Below, in pieces: positions 38,173 to 46,436 of a stretch of DNA of 64,000 nucleotides (its first letter is position 1; the number at the start of each line of letters is the position of its first letter). The position numbers and the translations under genes were made by a program. The stretch lies in the NCBI RefSeq assembly GCF_016613535.2, contig NZ_CP071518.1:2728001-2792000 (forward strand), in the 5' to 3' direction. Source of the DNA: Lysobacter solisilvae (GTDB lineage Bacteria; Pseudomonadota; Gammaproteobacteria; Xanthomonadales; Xanthomonadaceae). The notes below the pieces were generated by a model that saw only the letters and a list, made by a program, of their open reading frames with translations, was not told the DNA's origin and did no database searches.

Positions 38173-40722
38173 ATGAGCCTTCGGCAAATCCCCTTGGACC
38201 CGGGTGGTGCACTGCTCGGACGATTGTTCGGACGAATGCTGGACGAGCAATCTTCGCAACAGGCCACGCAGGAGCATCACCGCGCTGAGGTCGATGCAGG
38301 TCTGGTGGGGCGGGAGGTCGGGCCTTATCTGCTGTTGGAGCTTATCGGATCCGGCGGAATGGGGGCCGTGTACCGTGCTCGTCACAGGACACAGAAGCTG
38401 GATCGCGATGTAGCGCTGAAGCTGGTGCGCGACAGGGGCGCATATCTAACGGTACGCGAGCGCTTCCTCCAAGAGCGCGACATCCTGGCTCAGCTTCACC
38501 ACCCCGGGATAGCACAAATCTATGACGCTGGGGAAACCGACGACGGAATCTTGTACTTCACCATGGAGTATATCGATGGTGTGCCGATTACTCAGTACTG
38601 CAAGGATTACGTTGATTCCGTTGCGGACCGAGTTCGCCTACTCCAGCGCGTTGTAACCGCTCTTGGAAGTGCTCATCGGAATCTAGTGATCCACCGGGAC
38701 ATCAAGCCGTCAAACGTTTTTGTCACACGGCAAGGCGGTGAGGTAAAGTTGCTCGATTTCGGCATTGCCAAGTCGTTGGGGGGCGCATCCGATTTGACCA
38801 ATGAGGCCAGCCCTGGTCCCATGACGCCGTTGTACGCAGCCCCCGAGCAGTTTCACGGGCGGCCATTATCGGTTCCAACCGATATTTATCAAACGGGCGT
38901 TCTTATTTTCTACGTGCTAACAGGCAATAAGCCCTATCGCGCCGATCCAGGGAGCCCTATTGCATGGAGTCGTGCGGTTACAGAGGAAGAGCCGTTGCAA
39001 CTACAGCAGGCCTTCGATATGGCCGCACGTGGTGGCGCCAAGACGGGCGAGCCAATCTGGTACACATCAGCCAAAGTTCGAGCGGTACGTAAGCAGCTCA
39101 GGGGCGATCTGAATGCAATCGTCAGGAAGGCCCTGGCAAAGGATCCGGACCAGCGCTACCACTCTGCTGACGCGCTGCAAACCGATCTTGCCGCCTACCT
39201 GGCGGGGCGTCCCGTAGTCGCGAGGCACGGTGGGCGCCTCTATCGCATCTCCCGTCTGCTGCGTCGAAATCTTCCTGCCACTTTGATCGCTGCAATAGCC
39301 TCTGTTGTCTTGACAGTTGTTGTCACGCTCGGAGTGACGCGCGTAGAGTCTGAGCGAGATCTAGCAGTCGCCGCCGCAAAAGTCGCGACCCAAGAGGCGA
39401 GGCGTGCGGAATTGACGCGGGACTTCTTGCTTGACCTAATCGCGCGTACAGATCCTACCGAGCCCGCGCGTGGATCCGTGTTGTCGGCGAGCGACTATCT
39501 CGAGTGGGCTGCGCGGCAGGTTGATAGTGGGCTCGAAGGTGTTCCCGAAGCGCGTGCTCAGGTTCGGGCTGCAATTGCGCAAAGCCTTGAACATCTTGAA
39601 GGGCCAGCGCGCGCCCTCCCGCTGCACACGAAGTCCGTCGAAGAACTTCGGCGACTAGACTCTCCAGATGCAAGAGGCGTGCTGCCAAAGCTGCTTGCGA
39701 CGCAGGCGACCTTGCTCAACTCCGCCGGCCAAACTCAGGAGGCAGAACCAGTTGCACGCGAGATGTTAGCCTTGACGGCCGGCGATCCGGCCTGGGCGCG
39801 CGACCGAATTTCGGCTATGACCGCTCTCGCTCACTCACTCAACAAGCGCGGTCGCAGCTTGGAGTCCCTGCAGATTCGTCAGCAGATTCTCGTTGATAGG
39901 CAGGCGCTCGACTCATTCGACCTCGCCGATTTGGCGATGGATCACCAGAACATTGCAGTCACCGAGGTTGCCCTGGATCGCTTCGCCGACGCGGAACGAA
40001 GCTATCGGCAGTCTCTTTTAATGCTGGAGCGTTCGGTTGGGGCGGGAAACCCACGAAGCGTATTGCCCCTGAATGGCCTTGCATCGACTCTGACGAAACT
40101 GGGGAGATACGAAGAGGCGCAGGCGGTTGCTGAGCAGGCGCTTTCCGTGGCGGAAGCGTCGTTAGCTCCAGGCCATTTTGGGATAGCCAACGCACTCACG
40201 CAGCTCGGAGTCGCAACATTCAATCAAGGGCGTTATGAGGAGGCGCAGCGACTTCTGGCAAAGGCTGAATCTGTAGCGGGGCCAGATGATCCCGGGAAGA
40301 TTCGCCCATACATCAATCTGTACCGAGCGGAGCTCTATCTCCGCTGGGGGCGTTTTCTGGATGCCAAGAAGGAAGCAAAGCTCGCTGCGAGTGGAATGAG
40401 CAAGATCCGCGGTCCAGATTCCCCCATGACCCTTCTCGCCCGCGGGATGGCAAGCTATACGGCATTCAAGGTTGCGCCAAAGAAGAATGGTGAGTCGGAG
40501 CGTATCTTGCGGGAGGTCCAGTCAAAGTTGGCTCAAGATTCCAGTTCGTCCGCCGAAGAGATGGTGCAGCTCAAGCCATGGCTAGCTGAAATCTTGGAGA
40601 GCAAGGGGGCGAAGGATGAAGCAAAGCGCGTGCGGATTGAAGCGCTAGCTATGGCACGGCGAATCTATGGTGATGCGCACCCTCTGGTCCAGGCACTTCG
40701 AGAAGCAAGTCAATCAACATAG
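38173..40722 (+). CDS. Membrane Ser/Thr protein kinase with TPR region (kinase 2)
   Basis: ATG 38173, six bases after GGGGAC, gives 849 residues. The kinase domain (about 50-355) is fully canonical: glycine loop GSGGMG (59-64), Lys83, HRDIKPSN with Asp176, Asp195-Phe-Gly and a TPLYAAPEQF activation segment end. A membrane helix follows at about 371-392 (LPATLIAAIASVVLTVVVTL). The C-terminal ~430 residues contain TPR-like pairs (AERSYRQSLLMLERSVG, NALTQLGVATFNQGRYEEAQ) ending in ARRIYGDAHPLVQALREAS. This is the PknB-like architecture paired with ECF43 sigma factors in Xanthomonads. It is the better candidate partner for the sigma factor. Confidence 0.9.
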   Translation: MSLRQIPLDPGGALLGRLFGRMLDEQSSQQATQEHHRAEVDAGLVGREVGPYLLLELIGSGGMGAVYRARHRTQKLDRDVALKLVRDRGAYLTVRERFLQERDILAQLHHPGIAQIYDAGETDDGILYFTMEYIDGVPITQYCKDYVDSVADRVRLLQRVVTALGSAHRNLVIHRDIKPSNVFVTRQGGEVKLLDFGIAKSLGGASDLTNEASPGPMTPLYAAPEQFHGRPLSVPTDIYQTGVLIFYVLTGNKPYRADPGSPIAWSRAVTEEEPLQLQQAFDMAARGGAKTGEPIWYTSAKVRAVRKQLRGDLNAIVRKALAKDPDQRYHSADALQTDLAAYLAGRPVVARHGGRLYRISRLLRRNLPATLIAAIASVVLTVVVTLGVTRVESERDLAVAAAKVATQEARRAELTRDFLLDLIARTDPTEPARGSVLSASDYLEWAARQVDSGLEGVPEARAQVRAAIAQSLEHLEGPARALPLHTKSVEELRRLDSPDARGVLPKLLATQATLLNSAGQTQEAEPVAREMLALTAGDPAWARDRISAMTALAHSLNKRGRSLESLQIRQQILVDRQALDSFDLADLAMDHQNIAVTEVALDRFADAERSYRQSLLMLERSVGAGNPRSVLPLNGLASTLTKLGRYEEAQAVAEQALSVAEASLAPGHFGIANALTQLGVATFNQGRYEEAQRLLAKAESVAGPDDPGKIRPYINLYRAELYLRWGRFLDAKKEAKLAASGMSKIRGPDSPMTLLARGMASYTAFKVAPKKNGESERILREVQSKLAQDSSSSAEEMVQLKPWLAEILESKGAKDEAKRVRIEALAMARRIYGDAHPLVQALREASQST

Positions 40723-40852
40723 TTGCTGGCTGCCAGGCGATTTGTCCCGGGCTGGTTTTTGCCGACTCCCTTTTGCGTTGCAGGCCAATGTATCGCCCCG
40801 CTCAGCTTTCCCCTGCGGGATGGGTCGGCCTGGCGGCTAAGACCGTCGCGCA

Positions 40853-41056
40853 TTACCAGAGCTGGATTCGCACGCCCCATGAATCGGGCTCGCCGATCTG
40901 TTGCGTGGGCTCTTCCCCGCCGTCCGTTATCCGGTCCACAACCACCCCAGGCCGAACCGACGCGAAGTGGGTGTTTCGCTCCGGTCCAGCATTCGCATAG
41001 GCGTACAGCCGCTCCTCGGTCCAATGTTGCGGATTGTGCAGCTTGACCTTGTTCAT
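40853..41056 (-). CDS. Possible small hypothetical protein
   Basis: ATG 41056 opens a 67-residue frame with convincing composition (MNKVKLHNPQHWTEERLYAY, then GGEEPTQQIGEPDSWGVRI). The frame extends to 41122 but with weaker sequence. No ribosome site is strong and no family is recognised. It lies in the convergent gap after kinase 2. Confidence 0.4.
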   Translation of the reverse strand: MNKVKLHNPQHWTEERLYAYANAGPERNTHFASVRPGVVVDRITDGGEEPTQQIGEPDSWGVRIQLW

Positions 41057-41184
41057 AGTCGTACCCAAAGTTCGAACGGGGAAGGGGATTTCCTCATTGA
41101 CGATCCGCTGGCAAATTAACACTTCGCCCTAAGTTCCTTCTTGTTACTGGATACGCTATCCGTTCGATCCTGCCGCCACTCGCA

Positions 41185-42050
41185 TTAATAGGGGAACAAG
41201 TCGTTTCCGCCTGAGTCATTGCAGCCCGCGAGTTGAGACTCGAAGCCGCCGACCACGTTGTCTTTTACCCGCGCCCCACTACTGATGCACTTGATGCCGA
41301 TCCCTTTGGTTTCGGTGTGAGTAACGTGGTTGTCGATGATGGCTGCTCGCAGACTGGAGTTGATGAATATGCCATTGACGCTCCCGGTCCCGGTGCCGTC
41401 CGGCTTCAGGTTGCGAACCCGATTGCCCGCGACAGTGACACTCGGGCTCGAGCCAATTTCAATGCCGTAAACCGGCTTGTTGCTGCCCACTCGGGAGAAG
41501 ACTCCATCAATGAGATTGTCCAGCACATCCACCCCGTAGCGGGTGGATAGCGCCCGTTCGGCCGGGTTGTTGGTAGTGCCGCCGGTGTTCAGCATCTGGT
41601 TTCGCCTTACCACTGAACCATAGGCCCGTACACTCGCTCCAAGAAACGTATTTCCTTCGAGGCGGTTGTCCTCGACTACATGGCCGCTCGAACCTTCAAG
41701 GTTGATCCCGCGATAGAAGCCACGGACGTTGCAGTTCCGCACGGTGATGTTTGGCCGATTCATGGCGTAGATGCCATTGGTCTGCGTACCTGCGCCTGCC
41801 TGCAGCCCGCCGACCTTGAAGTCATTGCAGTCGATGGTGACGTTATTGTTGGCGATCGTGATGGCGTTGCCCATGGTAATAGCTGTACTCAGGTCATGGC
41901 GCAGGCACCACGTGCCTTGCGCGTCAACCGTGGCGGTAGGGAGTCGATGAAGCCTGTGCAGTTGTCGTAGCTGCGGCCGGCTTGGGCCGGGCCCGCGAAA
42001 GGGGAAAGGGCCAATAGAATGACAATGGTGGTGCTCGGCGATAGGCGCAT
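41185..42050 (-). pseudogene. Secreted beta-helix protein with a frameshift after the signal peptide
   Basis: ATG 42050 opens a clear signal peptide (TTIVILLALSPFAGPAQA-G) and mature start SYDNCTGFIDSLP. The frame then goes wrong, while another frame continues seamlessly with ATVDAQGTWCLRHDLSTAI and at least five beta-helix turns (ITIANNNVTIDCNDFKVGG, RPNITVRNCNVRGFYRGINL, HVVEDNRLEGNTFLGA) to the stop at 41185. A single missing base near 41930-41945 explains this. The joined product would be about 288 residues. The coils resemble the NosD/pectate-lyase superfamily of carbohydrate-binding folds. It is either decayed or a sequence error. Confidence 0.75.
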
Positions 42051-42188
42051 GAGTTTTCCAGGTCTGTGGAGGTGTGGGTGATGAATGGAGGCAAGCCGCC
42101 GTGCCGGCCCAAGTTGCCAGTACGCCATTCTGCAGCGGGGTCGCCACTCGGATCGAGCCACTGGGTGGGGTAGGAGGCTGACTTTGTC

Positions 42189-42614
42189 TTAAGGTTGCCC
42201 AGGCGTCGCGTCCTGATTTCTATGGCTGGGGAGCTGTCCCGATATGTGTTTCTTGCTCGATGAGGCAGGCGCAGCAGGTCGCGCTCGCTTTGAAGTACGG
42301 GCACGGGCTCGACGAAGTACGGGCACGCGCTCGGCGGGTTTGCGCGGTTGCCAGCCGGATTGACTGGTGGCCGAAAGCATTTGAGGGAGATTCTGAGCCG
42401 GCAAACCCAGCGCTCGACAAGGTGAGCTCCACGGAGGTCCGTTGGACGCTCCGCTGTCCATTTGCGCTTTGGCCAAAAGGCGTCCAAGCCATTTTCTCGA
42501 CCTCCATTTGCCACTGGCATGCCTCCGGCCACGTGGGCGCTGGCGGGCATGTGCACTTGTCACCGTAAAGAGGAGGGCGCTACCAAGAAGCTGCTGTAGC
42601 TTGCATGGGCGCAA
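42189..42614 (-). CDS. Doubtful ORF with signal-peptide-like start
   Basis: The reading begins with a good signal peptide (LQQLLGSALLFTVTSAHARQ) but then becomes Arg/Pro-rich and unlike a folded protein. Two other frames look better in parts (SVQRTSVELTLSSAGFAGSE in one), so this may be another frame-broken secreted gene upstream of the beta-helix gene. On the plus strand a 14-base direct repeat (GAAGTACGGGCACG at 42292 and 42314) lies inside it. Confidence 0.25.
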   Translation of the reverse strand: MRPCKLQQLLGSALLFTVTSAHARQRPRGRRHASGKWRSRKWLGRLLAKAQMDSGASNGPPWSSPCRALGLPAQNLPQMLSATSQSGWQPRKPAERVPVLRRARARTSKRARPAAPASSSKKHISGQLPSHRNQDATPGQP

Positions 42615-42676
42615 GGGTGCTGACAGAAGTCAGTTCGAAACAAGCAGTTCAATCGATCTAGGTGGTCAATGTATTA

Positions 42677-43013
42677 ATGGTCGCAGCAGTGGCATCGATT
42701 CTGGTGGGAGGGGTATGCCAGGCACAGATCGCATGGGGCGTGCATGACGTCATTCAAGACGGCATCAAGCGCGGCGCCATTTTCGTCAAGGGGGGGGCAG
42801 GATCCGTGTCTGTACATTGAGGACTGGTTTCTGTTTGAGGGCTACAAATATCCCAGTCCCTTGAGCGGAGCGTCATTCACGGTGCGACCGTCGGGGGAGT
42901 CTCTGCCTAGTCGTGAAGACTTCCTCGCCCGGATGCGGGCCGCTCACCCAAGCGGTAGGCATGTTGAAGTAATTGCAAGCGAAAACAGAGAAGGTTGCCC
43001 TACCGGGAAGTAG
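42677..43013 (+). pseudogene. Small secreted protein, paralogue 2, frame-disrupted at a G-tract
   Basis: ATG 42677, with AGGTGG 11 bases upstream, opens a signal peptide (MVAAVASILVGGVCQAQIA) and VHDVIQDGIKRGAIFVKGG, then stops soon after a G8 tract (42790-42797). The frame one base over continues GGQDPCLYIEDWFLFEGY, SREDFLARMRAAHPSGRHVE and NREGCPTGK to the stop at 43013. Removing one G would give a single product of about 111 residues. It is clearly paralogous to 24953-25335, including the two cysteines and the position of the break. A terminator lies 300 bases downstream. Function unknown; secretion is likely. Confidence 0.6.
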
Positions 43014-43311
43014 TTGGTGAAGGCGTTGCAATTCTTGTCACTCCCTGAAAGCGTCCAATCTCGGCGGGATGTTGCGAGCAGGCGGACGTGGCCTCCCCGC
43101 CTTGCGAACTTGCTGGGCTTCACTTGCGGCTGGAGGTGCCAGGGCCTTCGGCTCCAACAAGAGGGGGCGCGCGGTCTCAAGCTAGGCTGGCGGTAGCTAT
43201 GACGGTAACACTGTTGTGCGAGCTGCAGTTGGCATTGATATTATGCCTGTTGCGGCAGTGATTCAGTAGCCCCCACCTCCACCAATTCAAGCTGCAACGT
43301 GGTGCAAATCA

Positions 43312-43343
43312 GGCTGGAATCCCACAGGGTTCCGGCCTTTTTT
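43312..43343 (+). terminator. Intrinsic terminator
   Basis: GGCTGGAA and CCC (43312-43323) pair with GGG and TTCCGGCC (43327-43337), with an ACA loop and one bulge, followed by six T (43338-43343). It ends plus-strand transcription and marks the border with the dense gene region to the right. Confidence 0.75.
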
Positions 43344-43384
43344 GCGCCCGGGGATATCAGGAACTACCCGTCTTGCGCGGCGGC

Positions 43385-44395
43385 TCAGCCGCGCTGCTGG
43401 TACTCCTTTCGCCATTCCCGTGGGGCCATGCCGAACGCGCCGCTGAACCAGCGCGTGAATGAACTGGGAGAGGAAAAACCCAGGAGGCGGCCGACCACCT
43501 GCAACGAGTACTGGGGGTTTTCCATGTAGCGCAGGGCCAGCTGGGTCCGGACCGAATGCAGGACATCGGAGAATGTCTCGTTGGCCTCTTCAAGCCGGCG
43601 TTGCAGCGTGCGCACGTTCATGCCGCGTCCAACCGCCACCTGCTCGATGGTCGCCTGTCCCATCGGCATCAGGATGTAGAGGTCCTTGCGGATATCGGTG
43701 GCGATGGAATTCCGGGTGGGCGCCGGCAGCGCCTCCACCAGGCGCTTGACGTAGAGGGCCATCGCCGGATCGGCGGACGGGTTGGGGGCGTTGAGGTCGG
43801 AGGCCTCGCAGACGATGCCATTGAACTCGCGGTCGAATTCCGCGGGGCAGCGGAACACGCGGCGGTGGATCAGCAGGTTCTCGGGGGCGCCGTGCGTGAA
43901 ATTCACGCTATGCGGCTTCCAGTGCGGGCCCAGCAGGAATCCGCACAGGCGGTACAGGGCGCCCAGCGCCAGTTCGATGGCCTGGCGCGATGAGGTGAAT
44001 CCGGAATCGGTCACGAACTCCTCGCGGATGACCACGGTCCGTCCCCTTTCCTCCACGTGGATAGCCAACAGCTCGTTGAGCAGGTGGCGGTACTTCATGG
44101 TCGTGACCAGGGCGTCGCGCAGAGTGGGCTGGTGGATCAGCAACAGGCTGACCACACCGAAGTCCGACAGTTGCCGCGACTCGGCCATGCGCAGCCCGAA
44201 CGTGTCGCATCCGGACTGACGCGCCGAATCCTCCAGCAGCCGCAGCACGGCTGAGGCCGGAATGCGCCGTTCGGGGTCGGTCAGCATGGTCCGGCTCAGG
44301 CCGGCTGCGCGCAGCAACGGCTGGGGATTGAGGTCGAGCTGCTGCGCCACTTCGAAATAGTTCTTCAGCGTGGCGGCACGGATGAGGCTGCTCAT
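43385..44395 (-). CDS. AraC-family transcriptional regulator
   Basis: ATG 44395, with AGGA eight bases upstream, gives 336 residues; the longer frame to 45679 runs through genes on the other strand and is rejected. The N-terminal domain is of the OruR/arabinose-binding type (YFEVAQQLDLNPQPLLRAAG, SDFGVVSLLLIHQPTLRDAL). The C-terminal double helix-turn-helix is clear (QATIEQVAVGRGMNVRTLQ, QVVGRLLGFSSPSSFTRWF). It is divergent from the oxidoreductase-dioxygenase-BKACE run with about 150 bases between the starts, so it is the likely regulator of that run. Confidence 0.9.
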   Translation of the reverse strand: MSSLIRAATLKNYFEVAQQLDLNPQPLLRAAGLSRTMLTDPERRIPASAVLRLLEDSARQSGCDTFGLRMAESRQLSDFGVVSLLLIHQPTLRDALVTTMKYRHLLNELLAIHVEERGRTVVIREEFVTDSGFTSSRQAIELALGALYRLCGFLLGPHWKPHSVNFTHGAPENLLIHRRVFRCPAEFDREFNGIVCEASDLNAPNPSADPAMALYVKRLVEALPAPTRNSIATDIRKDLYILMPMGQATIEQVAVGRGMNVRTLQRRLEEANETFSDVLHSVRTQLALRYMENPQYSLQVVGRLLGFSSPSSFTRWFSGAFGMAPREWRKEYQQRG

Positions 44396-44542
44396 GGAAC
44401 GGTCCTGAGGGCCGGGGGACCTGTCATGAAATGTCAAGTCATTGTCGTCGTTTGGCAAGAGCCGCGCATCCCGGTTGCCTATAGTCGAAAAAGCCCCCCC
44501 CGAGGGGCGCCCGACTCCCCGATGCGAGGTTCCAGACAGCTC

Positions 44543-45523
44543 ATGGCCCATGCGGTTCGATTCTATGAGGGCGGTGGCCCGGAGGTTCTGCGCTACGAAT
44601 CCGTCGAAGTCGGCGAGCCGGGTCCGGGCCAAGTGCGGCTGCGTCATGTCGCGGTGGGCCTGAACTACGCCGACACCTACTTCCGCAACGGAACCTATCC
44701 GATCCCGCTGCCGGCCGGCATCGGCGTCGAGGGCGCGGGGGTGGTGCAGGCCGTGGGCCCCGATGTCGACCAGGTCGCGGTCGGCGACCGCGTGACCTAC
44801 ACCGGGTTCATCAACACCCTGGGCGCCTACAGCACCGAACGCCTGGTGCCGGCCGCGCCCTTGATCAAGTTGCCCGAGACCATCGGTTACGAGACCGCCG
44901 CCGCCATGACCATGCGCGGCCTGACCGCGGCCTACCTGCTGCGCCGCATCCATCCGTTCCGGGCCGGAGACTCGATCCTGCTGCACGCCGCCGCCGGCGG
45001 CGTCGGCCTGATCGTCTCGCAGTGGGCCAAGCTGCTGGGTCTGACCGTGATCGGCACCGTCTCGACGCAGGCCAAGGCCGAGCTCGCCCGCGAGCACGGC
45101 TGCGACCACGTCATCGACTACAGCCACGAAGACGTCGCAGCGCGCGTGCGCGAACTGACCGATGGCGAAGGCGTATCGGTGGTGTTCGACAGCGTCGGCA
45201 AGACCACGTTCGAGGGCTCGCTCGACTCGCTGAAACGGCGCGGGACGATGGTCTGCGTCGGCACCGCCTCGGGGCCGGTCCCGCCGTTCAATCCGCAGAT
45301 CCTTGCAATGAAAGGCTCGCTCTACCTTACCCGCCCGGCGCTGGCCGACTACATCGCCGATCCGGCCGAGAAGGCGGAACTGGCGGCCGAACTGTTCGAC
45401 CACGTCGGGGCGGGGCGCATCCGCATCGAGATCAACCAGCGTTACGCCCTGCAGGACGCCGCACGGGCCCATCGAGACCTGGAGGCCCGCCGGACCACCG
45501 GGTCTTCGATCTTCGTCATCTGA
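44543..45523 (+). CDS. Zinc-independent quinone oxidoreductase (MDR family, QOR-like)
   Basis: The 326-residue protein is an NADPH:quinone reductase of the zinc-less medium-chain dehydrogenase group. Seen features are the N-terminal GroES-like part (VGLNYADTYFRNGTYPIPLP, GIGVEGAGVV), the NADPH Rossmann motif AAAGGVG, VFDSVGKTTF, and the end ARAHRDLEARRTTGS, all characteristic of QOR. It lacks the structural zinc cysteines. ATG 44543 has no close ribosome site (GAGG lies 13 bases away), but similarity begins there. It probably reduces a quinone or an enone intermediate in the pathway formed with the next genes. Confidence 0.88.
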   Translation: MAHAVRFYEGGGPEVLRYESVEVGEPGPGQVRLRHVAVGLNYADTYFRNGTYPIPLPAGIGVEGAGVVQAVGPDVDQVAVGDRVTYTGFINTLGAYSTERLVPAAPLIKLPETIGYETAAAMTMRGLTAAYLLRRIHPFRAGDSILLHAAAGGVGLIVSQWAKLLGLTVIGTVSTQAKAELAREHGCDHVIDYSHEDVAARVRELTDGEGVSVVFDSVGKTTFEGSLDSLKRRGTMVCVGTASGPVPPFNPQILAMKGSLYLTRPALADYIADPAEKAELAAELFDHVGAGRIRIEINQRYALQDAARAHRDLEARRTTGSSIFVI

Positions 45524-45534
45524 GGTAGAACGGC

Positions 45535-46383
45535 ATGCGCGTCGAACAACTGACCTGCGCCATCGGAGCCGAACTGTCCGGCGTCGACCTGGCCGATGCG
45601 ATCGACAACGACGATCTGTTCGGAGAGATCCGCGCGGCGCTGCTGCGGCACCGCGTGCTTTTCCTGCGCGACCAGGCATTCAGCCGGGCCGAGCACGTCG
45701 CGTTCGCGCGTCGTTTCGGGGAACTGGAGGACCATCCCGTCGCCGGCAGCCATCCCGATCATCCGGGCCTGGTGCAGATCAGCAAGTCGCCGGACGCGCC
45801 CAACGACCGCTACGAGAACGCCTGGCACACCGACGCCACCTGGCGCGTGGCGCCGCCGCTGGGCTGCGTGTTGCGCTGCATCGAATGCCCGCCGGTGGGT
45901 GGCGACACGATGTGGGCCAACATGGCGCTGGCGTACGAGCGCCTGCCCGACGAGGTCAAGGCGCGCATCGCCGGCCTGCATGCACGCCACAGCATCGAAG
46001 CCAGTTTTGGCGCCGCGATGCCGATCGAGAAGCGCCACGCGCTCAAGGCGCAGTTCCCGGACGCGGAGCACCCGGTGGTGCGGACCCATCCGGAAACCGG
46101 CGAGAAGATCCTGTTCGTCAACGCGTTCACTACTCACCTCACCGACTTCCACACGTCGGCCAACGTGCGCTACGGCCAGGACGCCAATCCCGGCGCGGGT
46201 GACCTGCTGCGCTACCTGATCAGCCAGGCCTACGTCCCGGAATACCAGGTGCGTTGGCGCTGGCGGCCCAACAGCGTGGCGATCTGGGACAACCGTTCGA
46301 CCCAGCACTACGCCGTGATGGATTACCCGCCCTGCCATCGAAAGATGGAGCGGGCCGGAATCATCGGCAGCGTGCCGTACTGA
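45535..46383 (+). CDS. Fe(II)/2-oxoglutarate-dependent dioxygenase, TfdA/TauD family
   Basis: The 282-residue protein shows the TauD/TfdA facial triad: WHTDATW with His98 and Asp100, and the distal His in STQHYAVMDY, followed by the 2-oxoglutarate-binding Arg in HRKMERAG. Family members hydroxylate taurine, phenoxyacetates or alkyl sulfates next to the leaving group. The length is usual. It starts 11 bases after the quinone oxidoreductase stop with GGTAG upstream. The substrate is unknown; proximity to a BKACE enzyme suggests oxidation of a carboxylate-containing compound. Confidence 0.9.
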   Translation: MRVEQLTCAIGAELSGVDLADAIDNDDLFGEIRAALLRHRVLFLRDQAFSRAEHVAFARRFGELEDHPVAGSHPDHPGLVQISKSPDAPNDRYENAWHTDATWRVAPPLGCVLRCIECPPVGGDTMWANMALAYERLPDEVKARIAGLHARHSIEASFGAAMPIEKRHALKAQFPDAEHPVVRTHPETGEKILFVNAFTTHLTDFHTSANVRYGQDANPGAGDLLRYLISQAYVPEYQVRWRWRPNSVAIWDNRSTQHYAVMDYPPCHRKMERAGIIGSVPY

Positions 46384-46436
46384 TCCGCGGCCCATTTCCC
46401 AGACATCCGACCGCTTTACGCAACAGGAACCCACGC

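Noticed and set aside
42292..42327. Two 14-base direct repeats GAAGTACGGGCACG
   Set aside because: Only two units with a 22-base period inside doubtful coding sequence; not a CRISPR or iteron array.
43385..45679. 764-codon minus-strand open frame
   Set aside because: Only the part to 44395 is AraC-like; the rest is antisense to the quinone oxidoreductase, an effect of high GC.
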